From Nitratidesulfovibrio termitidis HI1 (GTDB taxonomy: Bacteria > Desulfobacterota > Desulfovibrionia > Desulfovibrionales > Desulfovibrionaceae): a stretch of 64,000 nucleotides of DNA. This document shows positions 1 through 9,405 of the stretch, piece by piece. The stretch's first letter is position 1; the number at the start of each line of letters is the position of its first letter. Where the stretch lies: assembly GCF_000504305.1 (NCBI RefSeq), contig NZ_KI632512.1:3162304-3226303 (forward strand), given 5' to 3'. Under the pieces are notes generated by a model. The model saw nothing but the letters and a program-made list of their open reading frames with translations. It had not been told where the DNA came from and made no database searches. The position numbers and the translations under genes are program-made.

Positions 1-31
1 GACATCCGACGCACTGCCAAGCGAGGCGACG

Positions 32-853
32 ATGACCGGCGAGACGAGCAACTGTAGCGGATGTGCCCCGGCAGGTACGGAAGTGGCGCAGGGCGACGAG
101 ACCCAGGCCTTTCTGGAAAGCCTGCCGGAACTGCATGCGGGCCAGACCTTTCAGTTTGCCTGCCATCCCGGCGTGCGTTGCTTCAACGCCTGCTGTTCCG
201 ACCTGAACATGCCGCTCACGCCGTATGACGTGTTGCGGTTGCGCCGCAACCTGGGCATGGGTAGCGAGGCATTCATCAATACCCACGCCCGCGTGGGCCA
301 GTATCCGGACACCGGCTTTCCCGCCCTGTTCCTGCGCATGAGCGATCACCCGCTGAAGCTGTGCCCCTTCGTCAGCGATGCCGGGTGCACCGTGTATCCC
401 GACCGTTCCGGGGCCTGCCGCACCTATCCGCTGGGCCGCGCCACCAAGGAAGACGAGGCGGGCAACGTGGTGGAGCAGTTTTTCGTGGTGCGCGAGGAGC
501 ACTGTAGGGGCTTCGATGAAACGGGCCAGTGGTCCAGTGGCACATGGCTGGCCGATCAGGGGCTGGAGCCGTACAATGCCTCCAACGACCGCTACATGCG
601 CCTCATGGCGCGCTGCAAGCGGCGGGGCACGGCCATCAGCCCCAAGCAGGCCACCATGGTCTTGCTGGCGTGCTATCAGTTGGACCGCTTTGCCGATTTC
701 ATCCAGGGCGTGAAACTGTTCGACCGGCTGGAGATGGATGCGGCCCGCCAGCAGCAGGTGCTGGACGACGAGGAAGCCCGGCTGGATTTCGCCTATGACT
801 GGGCGGAACTGGTGCTGTTCGGTGATTGCGCGGCCCTGCGCATGAAAGGATAA
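32..853 (+). CDS. YkgJ-family cysteine-cluster protein
   Basis: Predicted 273-residue soluble protein of the YkgJ/UPF0153 family, thought to bind zinc or an Fe-S cluster through clustered cysteines; the cellular role of the family is not established. The visible motif runs from about residue 43: FACHPGVRCFNACCSDL, then CPFV..GCTVYPDRSGACRTYPLG near residues 110-135 and a further Cys at EEHCRGF. This spacing of Cys residues and the CRTYPLG core are typical of the family. The ATG at 32 is the first in frame after the window start. It ends 9 bp before the CRISPR-like repeats, so no leader fits between them. Family assignment is firm; biochemical function is open. Confidence 0.85.
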   Translation: MTGETSNCSGCAPAGTEVAQGDETQAFLESLPELHAGQTFQFACHPGVRCFNACCSDLNMPLTPYDVLRLRRNLGMGSEAFINTHARVGQYPDTGFPALFLRMSDHPLKLCPFVSDAGCTVYPDRSGACRTYPLGRATKEDEAGNVVEQFFVVREEHCRGFDETGQWSSGTWLADQGLEPYNASNDRYMRLMARCKRRGTAISPKQATMVLLACYQLDRFADFIQGVKLFDRLEMDAARQQQVLDDEEARLDFAYDWAELVLFGDCAALRMKG

Positions 854-862
854 TCAGAGTGT

Positions 863-1157
863 TGCGCACCCCTCGTGGGTGCGTGGGTTGAAACTCCAGG
901 TTGGCAGGCTTGTTCTTGTAGAGCGCCTCGTCGCACCCCTCGCGGGTGCGTGAATAGAAACATGCATTGGGCGTTCGGAACCGGGCAGTTCGACAGCCGC
1001 ACCGCTCGCGGGGGCGTGGATAGAAACCTGGGTGCCTACGCCCAAGGCCAGCGCATGCCGGTCGCACCCCTCGTGGGTGCGTGGGTTGAAACTGCGCGTC
1101 CACAGTGACTATCTGGCTCTTTTCCGTCGCACTCCTCCGGTGTGCGCACCACGCGGC
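863..1157 (+). CRISPR. Short degenerate CRISPR array, type I-C-like repeats
   Basis: Four 32-bp repeats lie at 863-894, 930-961, 996-1027 and 1061-1092, separated by spacers of 35, 34 and 33 bp. A decayed fifth repeat starts at 1126 after a 33-bp spacer and loses its second half. The best copies begin GTCGCACCCCTCG and end TGAAAC or TAGAAAC, as in type I-C (Dvulg-type) arrays; the GCACCC/GGGTGC palindrome forms the expected hairpin. Repeats differ from each other at several positions, most in the third copy. The decayed last copy suggests transcription from left to right. No cas gene is in the window and the upstream gene ends at 853, so a leader is missing. Probably a relict or orphan array. 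Confidence 0.85.
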
Positions 1158-1292
1158 CGCGTTTGGGTGTTGAGGCGGCCCATTTCCGCCCCGTTTCCTC
1201 AGCGTCATCGTCCCCGCGCCCAATGTTCAACCAATGTCCAATGCACGCCCGGCGCATGTCCCATGCCCTCCGGGCGGCCTCCGGAGCCATCC

Positions 1293-1835
1293 ATGGACAC
1301 CTCCCGGCCTGACCTGAGCCATCCCGCCGTGGTGGACCGCGCCGCGCTGCCCGGCCTGCTGGCCCCCCGCCGTGCCGCCGGGCAGCGGGTGGTGTTTACC
1401 AACGGCTGCTACGACATCCTGCACCCCGGCCACGTCGACCTGCTGGCCCGCGCCCGCGCCGAGGGCGACCTGCTGGTGCTGGGCCTGAATTCCGACGCCT
1501 CGGTGCGCCGCCAGGGCAAAGGCGCCGACCGTCCGGTGAATCCTTTCGTCGTGCGGGCCTACGTGCTGGCCCATCTGGCCAGCGTGGACCATGTGGTGGA
1601 GTTCGACGAGGACACGCCCCACGCGCTCATCGCGGAAATCCAGCCCGACGTGCTGGTCAAGGGCGGCGACTGGACCGTGGACCGCATCGTGGGCCGCGAC
1701 ATCGTGCAAGCCCGTGGCGGGCGGGTGCTCAGCCTGCCCCTGCTGCCCGGCTTTTCCACCACCGGACTCATCCGGCGCATTCGGGCCGGGCTGTCGGCAG
1801 GCGAGAAAGAATACCCGCAACCTCCTTTCGGGTGA
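1293..1835 (+). CDS. rfaE2: D-glycero-beta-D-manno-heptose 1-phosphate adenylyltransferase
   Basis: 180-residue nucleotidyltransferase equivalent to the C-terminal half of HldE (RfaE domain II). It transfers AMP to heptose 1-phosphate to give ADP-heptose for LPS inner core in the cytoplasm. The cytidylyltransferase-like signature [19 protein letters not shown] (about residues 33-51) carries the HxGH motif; later conserved blocks are [11 protein letters not shown] and VLVKGGDW, and the family-typical GFSTTGLI near the end. The kinase half is absent, so the two activities are encoded separately. The start at 1293 has CGGAG six bases upstream; earlier in-frame ATGs would add a Pro-rich tail without homology. 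A strong terminator follows. Confidence 0.9.
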   Translation: MDTSRPDLSHPAVVDRAALPGLLAPRRAAGQRVVFTNGCYDILHPGHVDLLARARAEGDLLVLGLNSDASVRRQGKGADRPVNPFVVRAYVLAHLASVDHVVEFDEDTPHALIAEIQPDVLVKGGDWTVDRIVGRDIVQARGGRVLSLPLLPGFSTTGLIRRIRAGLSAGEKEYPQPPFG

Positions 1836-1878
1836 CAGCGAAGGGTTCATGCGCGTTTCTGTCGGGCTCTATGTGCAA

Positions 1879-1917
1879 AACACCCCGATATTCCATGGGA
1901 ATATCGGGGTGTTTTTG
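1879..1917. terminator. Intrinsic terminator after rfaE2
   Basis: A 16-bp perfect stem (AACACCCCGATATTCC and its complement) with a 3-nt loop is followed by a run of five T. The left flank has a run of A, so it may also end leftward transcripts from the PEP-synthase-like gene at 1992. Confidence 0.9.
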
Positions 1918-1991
1918 TCTTTGCGCAAGGTTTTCGCGCAGACGTTATCGCGCCGTTTGCGTTTTGCGTGATTGTTTTGCGTCTGCCTGCC

Positions 1992-4595
1992 CTAGTGGTA
2001 GCGGCCCTGCAGGAAATTATCCGCGAAGCGTTGCACCGCCGCCTCGTCCACCATCAGCATGTCCAACTGGCGGGTGACGATGAGCAGCCGCCCCAGTTGC
2101 ACCAGCCGCTCGGCGATCTGCGGCGCCGCGAACTTCTGGTAACGGGCCGTGACCATGTCGCCACGTACCTCGACGTGGAATCCGATGGATTCCAGAATGA
2201 TGCCGATGCAGCGCACCCGGCGGTTCTTGCGCGTTTCGTCCGCTGCCCCGCCCTTGAACTGGAAGGTGATGTAGTTCTTGTTCATGGTCTGGCCGCAGTA
2301 GGCGTCCAGCACCCCGTAATGGTAGCCCACACGTGAACTGAAGTTCAGGTATTTGTCGGAGATCAGCGCATAGCTGCGGTCGCCGAAGCGCTGCCCGTGC
2401 ATGGTGGGCGGCTCGATCATGTGGCGGCTCATGACGGACAGAAAGCCGCTGACATCCACCGGGCGCGGGCCGCTCTGGTGCACGTCCGGGTCCAGCATGC
2501 CGCCCAGCAGGGCCTTGAACGGGGCGGATGTCACCTGTTCCGGCCACACGTAGGGACCGTCGACTTCGGCCAGCCCTCCGCCCAGGTCGATGACATGCAG
2601 GTCAAGCGGTACACGGGCCTTCATTTCCACGGCCACCGCCCCGGCATCGGAGACGGTGTCCGACAGCTGGAACATGTGGGCATAGGACAGCTCGTGCACG
2701 AAGCGCATCACGTCGTGGATGGTCCGGCATGCGGCGGGGGTGAAATCGTTGGCCTTGGGGTCGTGCAGGTTGAGGGGCGAGATCAGCGCGGCGACCTGCT
2801 TGAGCAGGTTGTGGATGGGCGTGTCGCGCAGGCACACGGCGCGTTCCTCGCGCAGGGGCAGCAGTTCCTCTACCCGGCCCTGGTAGACCCGGCAGGAAAA
2901 GGCATCCACGGTCACCTGCGCGCCCACGGGGAGCGCGGCTATGGCTCCGGGCGCGTTGACGATGGTGGGCACGCCGAATTCCCGCGCCAGCGAGGCCATG
3001 TGCCCGGTAATGCTGCCCGCCTCGGCCACGATGGCCTGGGCGCGCTGCATGACCAGCACGTATGAGGGCGAGGAGTGCGTGGCCACCAGTATGCCCCCTT
3101 CCGGGAACAGGGCCAGTTCCTCGGCGTTGGCGGGCTGCACCACCGGGCCGCAGCCCACGCCGGGGCAGGCGGGTTCGCCGCCGTGCAACAGCACCGGGTA
3201 GCCTTCGATGCGCGGGGTGGTGCGCGCTGCACCGCTCGGGGTGGTGGTCAGCGGGCGGGCCTGGAGCAGCAGCAGCCGCCCGGCAGGGTCCAGCGCCCAT
3301 TCCACGTCCTGCGGCACGCCATAGTGCGCTTCCACCCGCATGCCGATACCGGCCAGTTCGGCGGCCTGGGCGTCGGTCAGACAGGGAAGGTCGCGCTGGG
3401 GTTCGGGCACGTCCTCCTCGCGCAGGCGGCCATCGTCGCCGGGGGCCAGGCGGTGCGCCTTGCAGGCCACGTTGCGTGACAGCGGACGGGGGGCATCCTG
3501 GCGGCTGAACAGCCAGGTGTCCGGCTCCATCTCGCCGTCCACCACTGCGGCGCCCAGCCCCCATGCGGCGTTGATGACCATGGAATCGGACAGCAGGTCC
3601 ACCGGGTGGCGGGTGAACAGCACCCCGGCGGCTACGGAATCGACCATTTCCATGCAGGCCACGGCCATGGCGCTGGCGTCCAGGGTGATGCCCTGATGCA
3701 GCCGGTACACGATGGCCTGGGGCATGAACAGGCTTGCCACCACCCGTTTCCATGCGTCCACCACGCCGTCGCGGCTGACGTTCAGCACCGACAGATACTG
3801 CCCGGCAAAGGAAACGTGGCTGTCCTCGCTGAGGGCGCTGGAGCGCACGGCCAGCCGCAATGGGGCGTCGGCGCCTTCTGTTCCGGGTGCCCCGAAGGCC
3901 TCGTCGCAGGCGGTCTGCAAGGCGTCCACCACATCCGGCGGCACGCTGGCGGCCACGAACAGGGCCTGGATGTCCTCGGCCACGTCCAGCACGCTTTCCG
4001 GATCCTGGGTATCCACATCGCGCAGACGTTTGCGTATTTCGCCCATCAGCCCGTCATGTTCTATGAAGGCGTAGTAGGCGCGGGTGGTTACGGCAAAGCC
4101 GCGGGGCACCGGCACCCCCACGCGCGAGGTCAGTTCGCCAAGGTTGGCGCACTTGCCGCCCACCCAGTCCACCATGTCGCCGTTGATGGCGGCAAAGGGC
4201 AGGGCGTAGGCCTCCACCGTGGCCTGGGGGCGGCTTTCCAGCAGTCCGGTGATGTTGGCGTTGATGCGTTCCACCACGCCGGGCAGGGTGGGGTACGCGC
4301 CATCCGAAATGGCATTGAGCGCGGTGGCCATGCGCATGGCGTGGAACACCGCCCGCGTGGCTTGCGAGCGCAGCCACGTGGCCCCGAACAGGGTGCACCC
4401 CGCGATCTTCTCGTCCATGTCGGCGAGAATGCGCGCCAGTCCGGCGTTGGAGTCCAGCAGGTCCTTGAAGTGGGCATAGCGGGCGCGGAATACCCGCATG
4501 ACCCGTTCGCGCGATTCGGCGTCCACGGCGCGCCTGCGGCCAAACAGCCCGCGCAGGCGTTCCAGCAGAGAGACAGGCGGCGGCGCGGCCAGCAT
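1992..4595 (-). CDS. PEP synthase/PPDK-like phosphotransferase
   Basis: 867-residue protein with the ATP-grasp and swivelling phosphohistidine domains of PEP synthase and pyruvate phosphate dikinase. After a helical N-terminal region (1-130) the PPDK N domain starts at DWVGGKCANLGEL (143-155) and includes LAVRSSALSEDS (248-259) and VLFTRHPVD (325-333). The phosphohistidine domain has AGSITGHMASLAREFGVPTIV with the probable catalytic His at 532. The last 270 residues do not match the PEP/pyruvate-binding barrel, so the C-terminal substrate domain seems replaced by something I cannot name. The ATG at 4595 has GGAGG upstream and lies 3 bp after the stop of the sigma-54 activator, implying one transcript. 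It may be a regulatory phosphotransferase rather than a true PEP synthase. Confidence 0.8.
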   Translation of the reverse strand: MLAAPPPVSLLERLRGLFGRRRAVDAESRERVMRVFRARYAHFKDLLDSNAGLARILADMDEKIAGCTLFGATWLRSQATRAVFHAMRMATALNAISDGAYPTLPGVVERINANITGLLESRPQATVEAYALPFAAINGDMVDWVGGKCANLGELTSRVGVPVPRGFAVTTRAYYAFIEHDGLMGEIRKRLRDVDTQDPESVLDVAEDIQALFVAASVPPDVVDALQTACDEAFGAPGTEGADAPLRLAVRSSALSEDSHVSFAGQYLSVLNVSRDGVVDAWKRVVASLFMPQAIVYRLHQGITLDASAMAVACMEMVDSVAAGVLFTRHPVDLLSDSMVINAAWGLGAAVVDGEMEPDTWLFSRQDAPRPLSRNVACKAHRLAPGDDGRLREEDVPEPQRDLPCLTDAQAAELAGIGMRVEAHYGVPQDVEWALDPAGRLLLLQARPLTTTPSGAARTTPRIEGYPVLLHGGEPACPGVGCGPVVQPANAEELALFPEGGILVATHSSPSYVLVMQRAQAIVAEAGSITGHMASLAREFGVPTIVNAPGAIAALPVGAQVTVDAFSCRVYQGRVEELLPLREERAVCLRDTPIHNLLKQVAALISPLNLHDPKANDFTPAACRTIHDVMRFVHELSYAHMFQLSDTVSDAGAVAVEMKARVPLDLHVIDLGGGLAEVDGPYVWPEQVTSAPFKALLGGMLDPDVHQSGPRPVDVSGFLSVMSRHMIEPPTMHGQRFGDRSYALISDKYLNFSSRVGYHYGVLDAYCGQTMNKNYITFQFKGGAADETRKNRRVRCIGIILESIGFHVEVRGDMVTARYQKFAAPQIAERLVQLGRLLIVTRQLDMLMVDEAAVQRFADNFLQGRYH

Positions 4596-4598
4596 GGT

Positions 4599-7433
4599 CT
4601 ACCTCCGTGGCGGTACCGGCACGCCGCCATCCGTCAGCACGTACCGGGTGGCGGGGCCCTTGCCCACCTTGCGGATGAAGCCCTTGCGCACCATGTCCTG
4701 CAGGTCGTACTGCGCCGTGCGCACGGGTATCTCGTTGCCCACGATGTCCTGATACTGGGTGCGGGTGATGCCGCCGTTGCGGCTGATGAACTCCCAGGCG
4801 GCACGTTGGCGCGGGTTCAGTGTGGAGAGGGGCGGCACGGCCCCGCCGTCCTGCCCGTTGCGCATCTGGCGTCCGTTGCCGGGGGGCATGCCCGCGCGGT
4901 CGTTTCTGCCCTGCGCGCCGTGCTGGGCGGCGCCCGATCTGTCCGACCAGTCCTGCCCGCCAGTGCCGGGGCCGGTGGCCACGATGCGCCCGCTGACCGG
5001 GTCGTAGATGGTGCCCGTCTGCGCGGACATGGGCGCATTGCCGGATGCGCCGGGCATGCCGTACGCCGCCTGCGCGCCATACGGAACCGCATGGACGGCG
5101 CCGTCACCGGGGTAGGGCGCGGTGGGCTGGCCATGCCCCTGGGGCATGACGCCCTGCGGGTGGGCGGGCTGGCCCGTGTGCGCAGGTGCCGGACTTGGCG
5201 GCAGCAACGCCCCGTGCGACAGGGTGGGGTCCAGTTCCGCGCCAAAGCGCAGGTCTTCGGCGTACAGGGTGTCCCCTTCGGCAAAGGCCACCGCGCGGGT
5301 GATGCAGTTCTTCACTTCGCGCACGTTGCCCGGCCAGCCGTAGGCCAGCAGTTTTTCCAGCGCCCCGCGCGAAAGGCCCATGGCCGGGCGCTTCAGGGTT
5401 TGCGCGGCCTGCTTCAGAAAGTAGTCGGCCAGGGCGGGGATGTCCTCGCGCCGATCGCGCAAGGGGGGCGTGTTGATGGTGATCACCGCCAGCCGGTAGT
5501 ACAGGTCCTCGCGGAAGGCGCCCTGCCGGGCGCATTCCTTCAGGTCCACGTTGGTGGCGGCAATGATGCGCGCCTCGAAGGGCGTTTCGTCGTCGCTGCC
5601 CAGGGGACGGATGCGCCGCACCGACAGGGCGCGCAGCAGGGCCTGCTGCACCTTGGGCGAGGCGTTGCCGATTTCGTCGAGGTGCAGCGTGCCGCCGTCT
5701 GCGGCCACGAAGGCCCCCTTGCGCTCGCCCCGCGCCTCGGAAAAGGCTCCCTTCACGTGCCCGAACAGGGCGTCCAGCAGCAGGTTTTCATCCAGCGCCC
5801 CGCAATTGATGGAAATGAACGGCCCGCCCGCCCGGTCGCTGGTCATGTGGATGGCCTCGGCGGCCAGTTCCTTGCCGGTGCCCGTTTCGCCGATGATCAG
5901 CACGTCGGCCTCGACACCGGCGGCCTTGCGGATCATCCCGCGCAGGCTGCGCACCGTTTCGCTGGTGCCCACGATGCCGGGCATGGTGTCCTGCGGCGAA
6001 AGCTGGCTCTGTGGCTGCTGTTGCGCGATTTCCGTGTCCAGGCAGACCCGCTGCCGCCGCCGGGTGGACTGGATGTGTTCCTCGCGCAGGCGCAGCTCCT
6101 CGTTGCGAGCCTGCAAGGCGGCCAGCATGGCGTTGGTGGTCTGGCGCAGGGCTTCCGCCTCCGGGTGCACCCGGCCCATCTCTATGGGGGCAAGGTCGCC
6201 CGATTCCAGCTTGCCGCTGGTTTCCTCGGCGATGCGGTGCAGCGGCCCGGCAATGCCGCGCCCCAGCATGCCCAGGATGAATGCGGCCGCCGCGCTGGCG
6301 CACAGCCCGAACACGAACAGCGCCCCGTACATCTTGTAGGACGCGGCCATGGCCAGGAAGCTGGTGTCGGTGTACGCGATGCCGCCCACCACCACGGTAT
6401 TGGCGTCGGGCCCTTCGCTGAAGGTGACCGGCGCGTAGCTGATGTAGAAGGCTCGGTTCATGGGCGAAGGGTCTTCCAGCATGGTGCCCAGGCGACTCTG
6501 GCCGGAATTGCCGGACTGCACATCGGTGACCATGCCCCAGTATCGTTCCTGCTCCGGGTTGGGGCGGAAGGCCGCCTCGAAGCCGGAACGGCCGAAGTCG
6601 CCGCGCATGCCCGAACGCACCGTGTCGGTGGACAGGTCAAGGTTGGGATGTTCCGGCGATTCCGACTGGAACAGGATCCACCCGTGCGCGTCGAAGAAGA
6701 AGCTGCGGTGCTTCTCCGTCTCTTCCGGAAAGATGTACAGCGGCGACCGGCGCGATGCGTAGACCGACAGCACGTTGCGCAGGGCCAGCATGTCCACCGA
6801 CAGGGTGAGCAGCCCGGTCTGGTTGCCCGCGGCATCCAGCACGGGCGTGGTCAGCCGCAGCACGTGCATGGACAGCCCCTGCACGGTGCCCGCCGTGGGC
6901 ACCGAGGGGTAGACCACCTCCGTGGGGGCGGAAATGCGCACGAAGCCGGGCTTGGGCTCTTGCGCGTTCTGGCGGGTAAGCGGGCCGAACCGGGTGGCCA
7001 GGGCCTGTTCCAGCGGCACCATCCATACGTCGCGTCCGGTGTTCAGCAACACCAGGCGATTGTCCGGCGTGGCCCCCTGATAGGCGATCTCGCGGTACAG
7101 GGTGCCCATGGTTTCTGCGCGGGTGCGCAGATGGTGGGCCAGCGAGGCAGGGGAGATGTCGGTGCGGGCAAGGTACAGCAGTTCACGCCGGGCCTGCTGG
7201 AGCACCTGCTCCATCTCGTGGGCCTGGGCCAGGGTGGCCAGCAGTGAACTGCGCCCCAGCGCGTCGTGCAGGAAGTTCTGGGAGATGCGGTGGGATATGA
7301 CCCCGCTGATGACCAGCAGCAGCATGAATGCGGGCAGCGCCGCGAAGAGCAGCCGTTTGGCGATGCTCCATTCCGAGAAATTACCTTCCAGGCGGAACAG
7401 CGTGCCGAGCAGCGGCGGCCGATAGTAGCGCAT
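4599..7433 (-). CDS. Membrane-bound sigma-54-dependent regulator
   Basis: 944-residue enhancer-binding protein with a periplasmic sensor. TM1 is about residues 27-47; an extracytoplasmic region of about 320 residues (Cache-like, inferred from layout) follows; TM2 is about 368-390, then a HAMP segment and coiled coil. The AAA+ domain has Walker A GETGTGKE (515-522), Walker B near 580-589, and GWPGNVREVK. The sigma-54 contact loop reads GAFSEA instead of GAFTGA. After a Gly/Pro-rich linker the DNA-binding part looks like a winged helix (TLNPRQRAAWEFISRNGG) and not a Fis helix. The start at 7433 has GGGAGAAGG upstream; earlier ATGs lack one. It faces a sigma-54 promoter at 7808, the probable target. 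Confidence 0.88.
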   Translation of the reverse strand: MRYYRPPLLGTLFRLEGNFSEWSIAKRLLFAALPAFMLLLVISGVISHRISQNFLHDALGRSSLLATLAQAHEMEQVLQQARRELLYLARTDISPASLAHHLRTRAETMGTLYREIAYQGATPDNRLVLLNTGRDVWMVPLEQALATRFGPLTRQNAQEPKPGFVRISAPTEVVYPSVPTAGTVQGLSMHVLRLTTPVLDAAGNQTGLLTLSVDMLALRNVLSVYASRRSPLYIFPEETEKHRSFFFDAHGWILFQSESPEHPNLDLSTDTVRSGMRGDFGRSGFEAAFRPNPEQERYWGMVTDVQSGNSGQSRLGTMLEDPSPMNRAFYISYAPVTFSEGPDANTVVVGGIAYTDTSFLAMAASYKMYGALFVFGLCASAAAAFILGMLGRGIAGPLHRIAEETSGKLESGDLAPIEMGRVHPEAEALRQTTNAMLAALQARNEELRLREEHIQSTRRRQRVCLDTEIAQQQPQSQLSPQDTMPGIVGTSETVRSLRGMIRKAAGVEADVLIIGETGTGKELAAEAIHMTSDRAGGPFISINCGALDENLLLDALFGHVKGAFSEARGERKGAFVAADGGTLHLDEIGNASPKVQQALLRALSVRRIRPLGSDDETPFEARIIAATNVDLKECARQGAFREDLYYRLAVITINTPPLRDRREDIPALADYFLKQAAQTLKRPAMGLSRGALEKLLAYGWPGNVREVKNCITRAVAFAEGDTLYAEDLRFGAELDPTLSHGALLPPSPAPAHTGQPAHPQGVMPQGHGQPTAPYPGDGAVHAVPYGAQAAYGMPGASGNAPMSAQTGTIYDPVSGRIVATGPGTGGQDWSDRSGAAQHGAQGRNDRAGMPPGNGRQMRNGQDGGAVPPLSTLNPRQRAAWEFISRNGGITRTQYQDIVGNEIPVRTAQYDLQDMVRKGFIRKVGKGPATRYVLTDGGVPVPPRR

Positions 7434-7807
7434 GCCTTCTCCCTGCCGTGGGTGCGGGGCGGTGGCCGCCCGTATGGGACCGGAGCGCCGGAATGCCGGG
7501 GTGGGCGACACCGGTGGCTTCGTCGTTTCAGGCCGCCGGGGCGGGCGTCTTTCCTGCGGCGGAAGGTCCGCTCCGAGCCGCCACGCCCGTGCATTTCCAC
7601 TGCATTCGCATGAGGTGTACGCCTTTGCTTATGCGCGTTTCGCCCGTCTTTCGCAACTGGCGGCGCGAAAGGGGCGTGGCTGCGCGGGGGCGGCCCGTTC
7701 CTTTTGCGATGGCGATTGAGAAATTTTGTACAAGTCTTTGCGCAATCGTGCAAGCGCAACTTGCGCGAAATGAAATTTATTACAAAATATTACCATGTTA
7801 ATTTGAC
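7434..7807. other. Divergent intergenic region with possible activator site
   Basis: No gene is seen between the activator start and the sigma-54 promoter. The part from about 7725 is AT-rich. At 7737-7771 there are three related TTGCGCAA/TTGCGCG-like blocks in inverted and direct order, 40-70 bp upstream of the sigma-54 promoter, a reasonable place for an upstream activator site. This is inference from position and symmetry. Confidence 0.45.
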
Positions 7808-7823
7808 TGGCACGCGGGTTGCT
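7808..7823 (+). promoter_or_regulatory. Sigma-54 (-24/-12) promoter
   Basis: TGGCACG-N4-TTGCT matches the sigma-54 consensus at all the key positions. It lies about 180 bp upstream of the membrane operon that starts at 8003, and a sigma-54 activator gene is divergent from it. Confidence 0.88.
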
Positions 7824-8002
7824 ATGCCCAGATCGCGCGGCAACTGCTGCGCAATGCACAGGACGAAAACCGCACTCCAAGGGGGGGTGCGGGTGGACGC
7901 AAAGGCGGACTCCGCCGCTGGACGGGATCGCTTGAAGCGAGGACGGGCCGGAGGCGGCAGTCGAAAAGGGCGGCAGAGCTGCCCGCAATCTGGAGGATGC
8001 AC

Positions 8003-8296
8003 ATGAGAAGGATCAAGACGCTGTTCATGTCGCTGCTGACGTTCGTGCTGGCCATTCCCGGCCTGGCGCTGGCCGCAGGCGGTGGCGGCGCACCCGTGGT
8101 CATCGTGGCCGACACCCGCAAGCTGGACGGCGTGATGGCCTGGTGGGCCAACCTGTACAACGAGAGCCACGTCCAGTTCACCACCCTTACCATCATCCTG
8201 ATCCCGCTGGTGGGCGTGATCTTCGGCGTGATCGCCGACATCGTGATGAACTGGATCGGCATCGACCTGAAGTCCCGCGAACTGGCCGAGCACTAG
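8003..8296 (+). CDS. Small membrane protein of the TauE operon
   Basis: 97-residue protein, function not recognised. It has a cleavable signal-like N terminus (LLTFVLAIPGLALAAGGGG) and a second hydrophobic segment near residues 62-84 (TLTIILIPLVGVIFGVIADI). The ATG at 8003 is chosen over 7997 because GGAGG at 7992-7996 would overlap the earlier codon. The gene is first in the operon behind the sigma-54 promoter and 28 bp before the TauE/SafE permease, so it is probably an accessory subunit of that transporter. Confidence 0.75.
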   Translation: MRRIKTLFMSLLTFVLAIPGLALAAGGGGAPVVIVADTRKLDGVMAWWANLYNESHVQFTTLTIILIPLVGVIFGVIADIVMNWIGIDLKSRELAEH

Positions 8297-8324
8297 GCCG
8301 CGTCCGCACCAAAGGAGAACAACG

Positions 8325-9377
8325 ATGGAATGGCTCTATATCCTCATGCCCATCGCGGGCGTTAAGATCTTCTGGCCCGGCCTGATCATTCTCGGCGTGG
8401 GCGTCGGCATCATCGGCGGCTTCTTCGGCATGGGCGGCGCCTGGATGGTTACCCCCGGCCTGAACATCCTCGGCTTTCCCATGGCCTTCGCCATCGGGAC
8501 CGACATCGCCCACATGGCGGGCAAGTCGCTCATTTCAACCATGCGCCACGGCAGGTTCGGCAACGTGGACTACAAGCTGGGCCTGATCATGCTGGTCGGC
8601 ACCGTCGTGGGCTTCGAAGTGGGCGCCCAGATGGTCATGTGGCTCGAGCGTGTCGGCAACGTCGAAAAGGTCGTGCGCTGGATCTACATCGCCCTGCTGA
8701 CCCTGATCGCGTGGATGGTCTTCCATGACGTGGCCAAGCGCCGCGAAAAGGAACGCCAGGCCGCCGCGCGCGGTGAAACCCTGGCCGCCGGGGCCACCGG
8801 CGTCGAGTGGCACAAGGCCCTGCACAAGATCAAGATTCCCCCCATGGTGCATCTGCATGAAGCCGGCATCTACTGCTCCGCGTGGCTGCCCATCTTCGTC
8901 AGCTTCGCCACCGGCTGGCTGGCCGGCATCCTGGGCATCGGCGGCGGCCTCATCCGCATGCCCGCCCTCATCTACCTCATCGGCTGCCCGACCCACGTGG
9001 CCGTCGGCACCGACCTGTTCGAAGTCATGATCTCCGGCCTGTACGGCGCCGCCACCTACACCTACAAGGGCCGCACCGAACTCGTCGCCGCCATGATCAT
9101 GCTGGTGGGCGCTTCCGTGGGCGCGCAGGTCGGCGCCGTGGCGACCAAGTACATCAAGGGTTACGGCATCCGCATCGCCTTCGGTCTCGCCGTGGTCGGC
9201 TGCGCCGTCTCCATCCTCATGAAGCTCGTGCAGCCCTGGGTGCCCCAGTTCAAGTCCGCGCTGGACACCGGCGCCACCGTTCTGGTGCTGGGCCTGGTTT
9301 CCGGCATGTCGCTGTACATCTTCGTCCGCATGGTTCAGGGCGTGAAGATGGAACTGGCCCGCAAGAAGGCCGCCTAG
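8325..9377 (+). CDS. TauE/SafE-family permease
   Basis: 350-residue polytopic membrane protein of the sulfite exporter TauE/SafE family (DUF81), which moves small organic or sulfur anions. Two related halves are visible, each with a Gly-rich turn: GVGVGIIGGFFGMGGAWM near residue 25 and GILGIGGGLIRMPALIYL near residue 205. A cytoplasmic loop of charged residues (KRREKERQAAARGE) separates them. AAGGAG precedes the ATG. In a sulfate reducer a sulfite, sulfonate or related substrate is plausible, but the sequence does not name it. Flanked by small membrane and lipoprotein genes in one direction behind the sigma-54 promoter. Confidence 0.88.
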   Translation: MEWLYILMPIAGVKIFWPGLIILGVGVGIIGGFFGMGGAWMVTPGLNILGFPMAFAIGTDIAHMAGKSLISTMRHGRFGNVDYKLGLIMLVGTVVGFEVGAQMVMWLERVGNVEKVVRWIYIALLTLIAWMVFHDVAKRREKERQAAARGETLAAGATGVEWHKALHKIKIPPMVHLHEAGIYCSAWLPIFVSFATGWLAGILGIGGGLIRMPALIYLIGCPTHVAVGTDLFEVMISGLYGAATYTYKGRTELVAAMIMLVGASVGAQVGAVATKYIKGYGIRIAFGLAVVGCAVSILMKLVQPWVPQFKSALDTGATVLVLGLVSGMSLYIFVRMVQGVKMELARKKAA

Positions 9378-9405
9378 CGTACCGCACGAGAGAAGGAGAA
9401 AACAT

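Noticed and set aside
854..1223. Several short frames across the CRISPR repeats
   Set aside because: Repeat-encoded, start and stop within repeats, no ribosome sites.
3606..7247. Long plus-strand reading frame of 1213 codons
   Set aside because: Antisense shadow of the sigma-54 activator and PEP-synthase-like genes in GC-rich DNA; no domain, no ribosome site.
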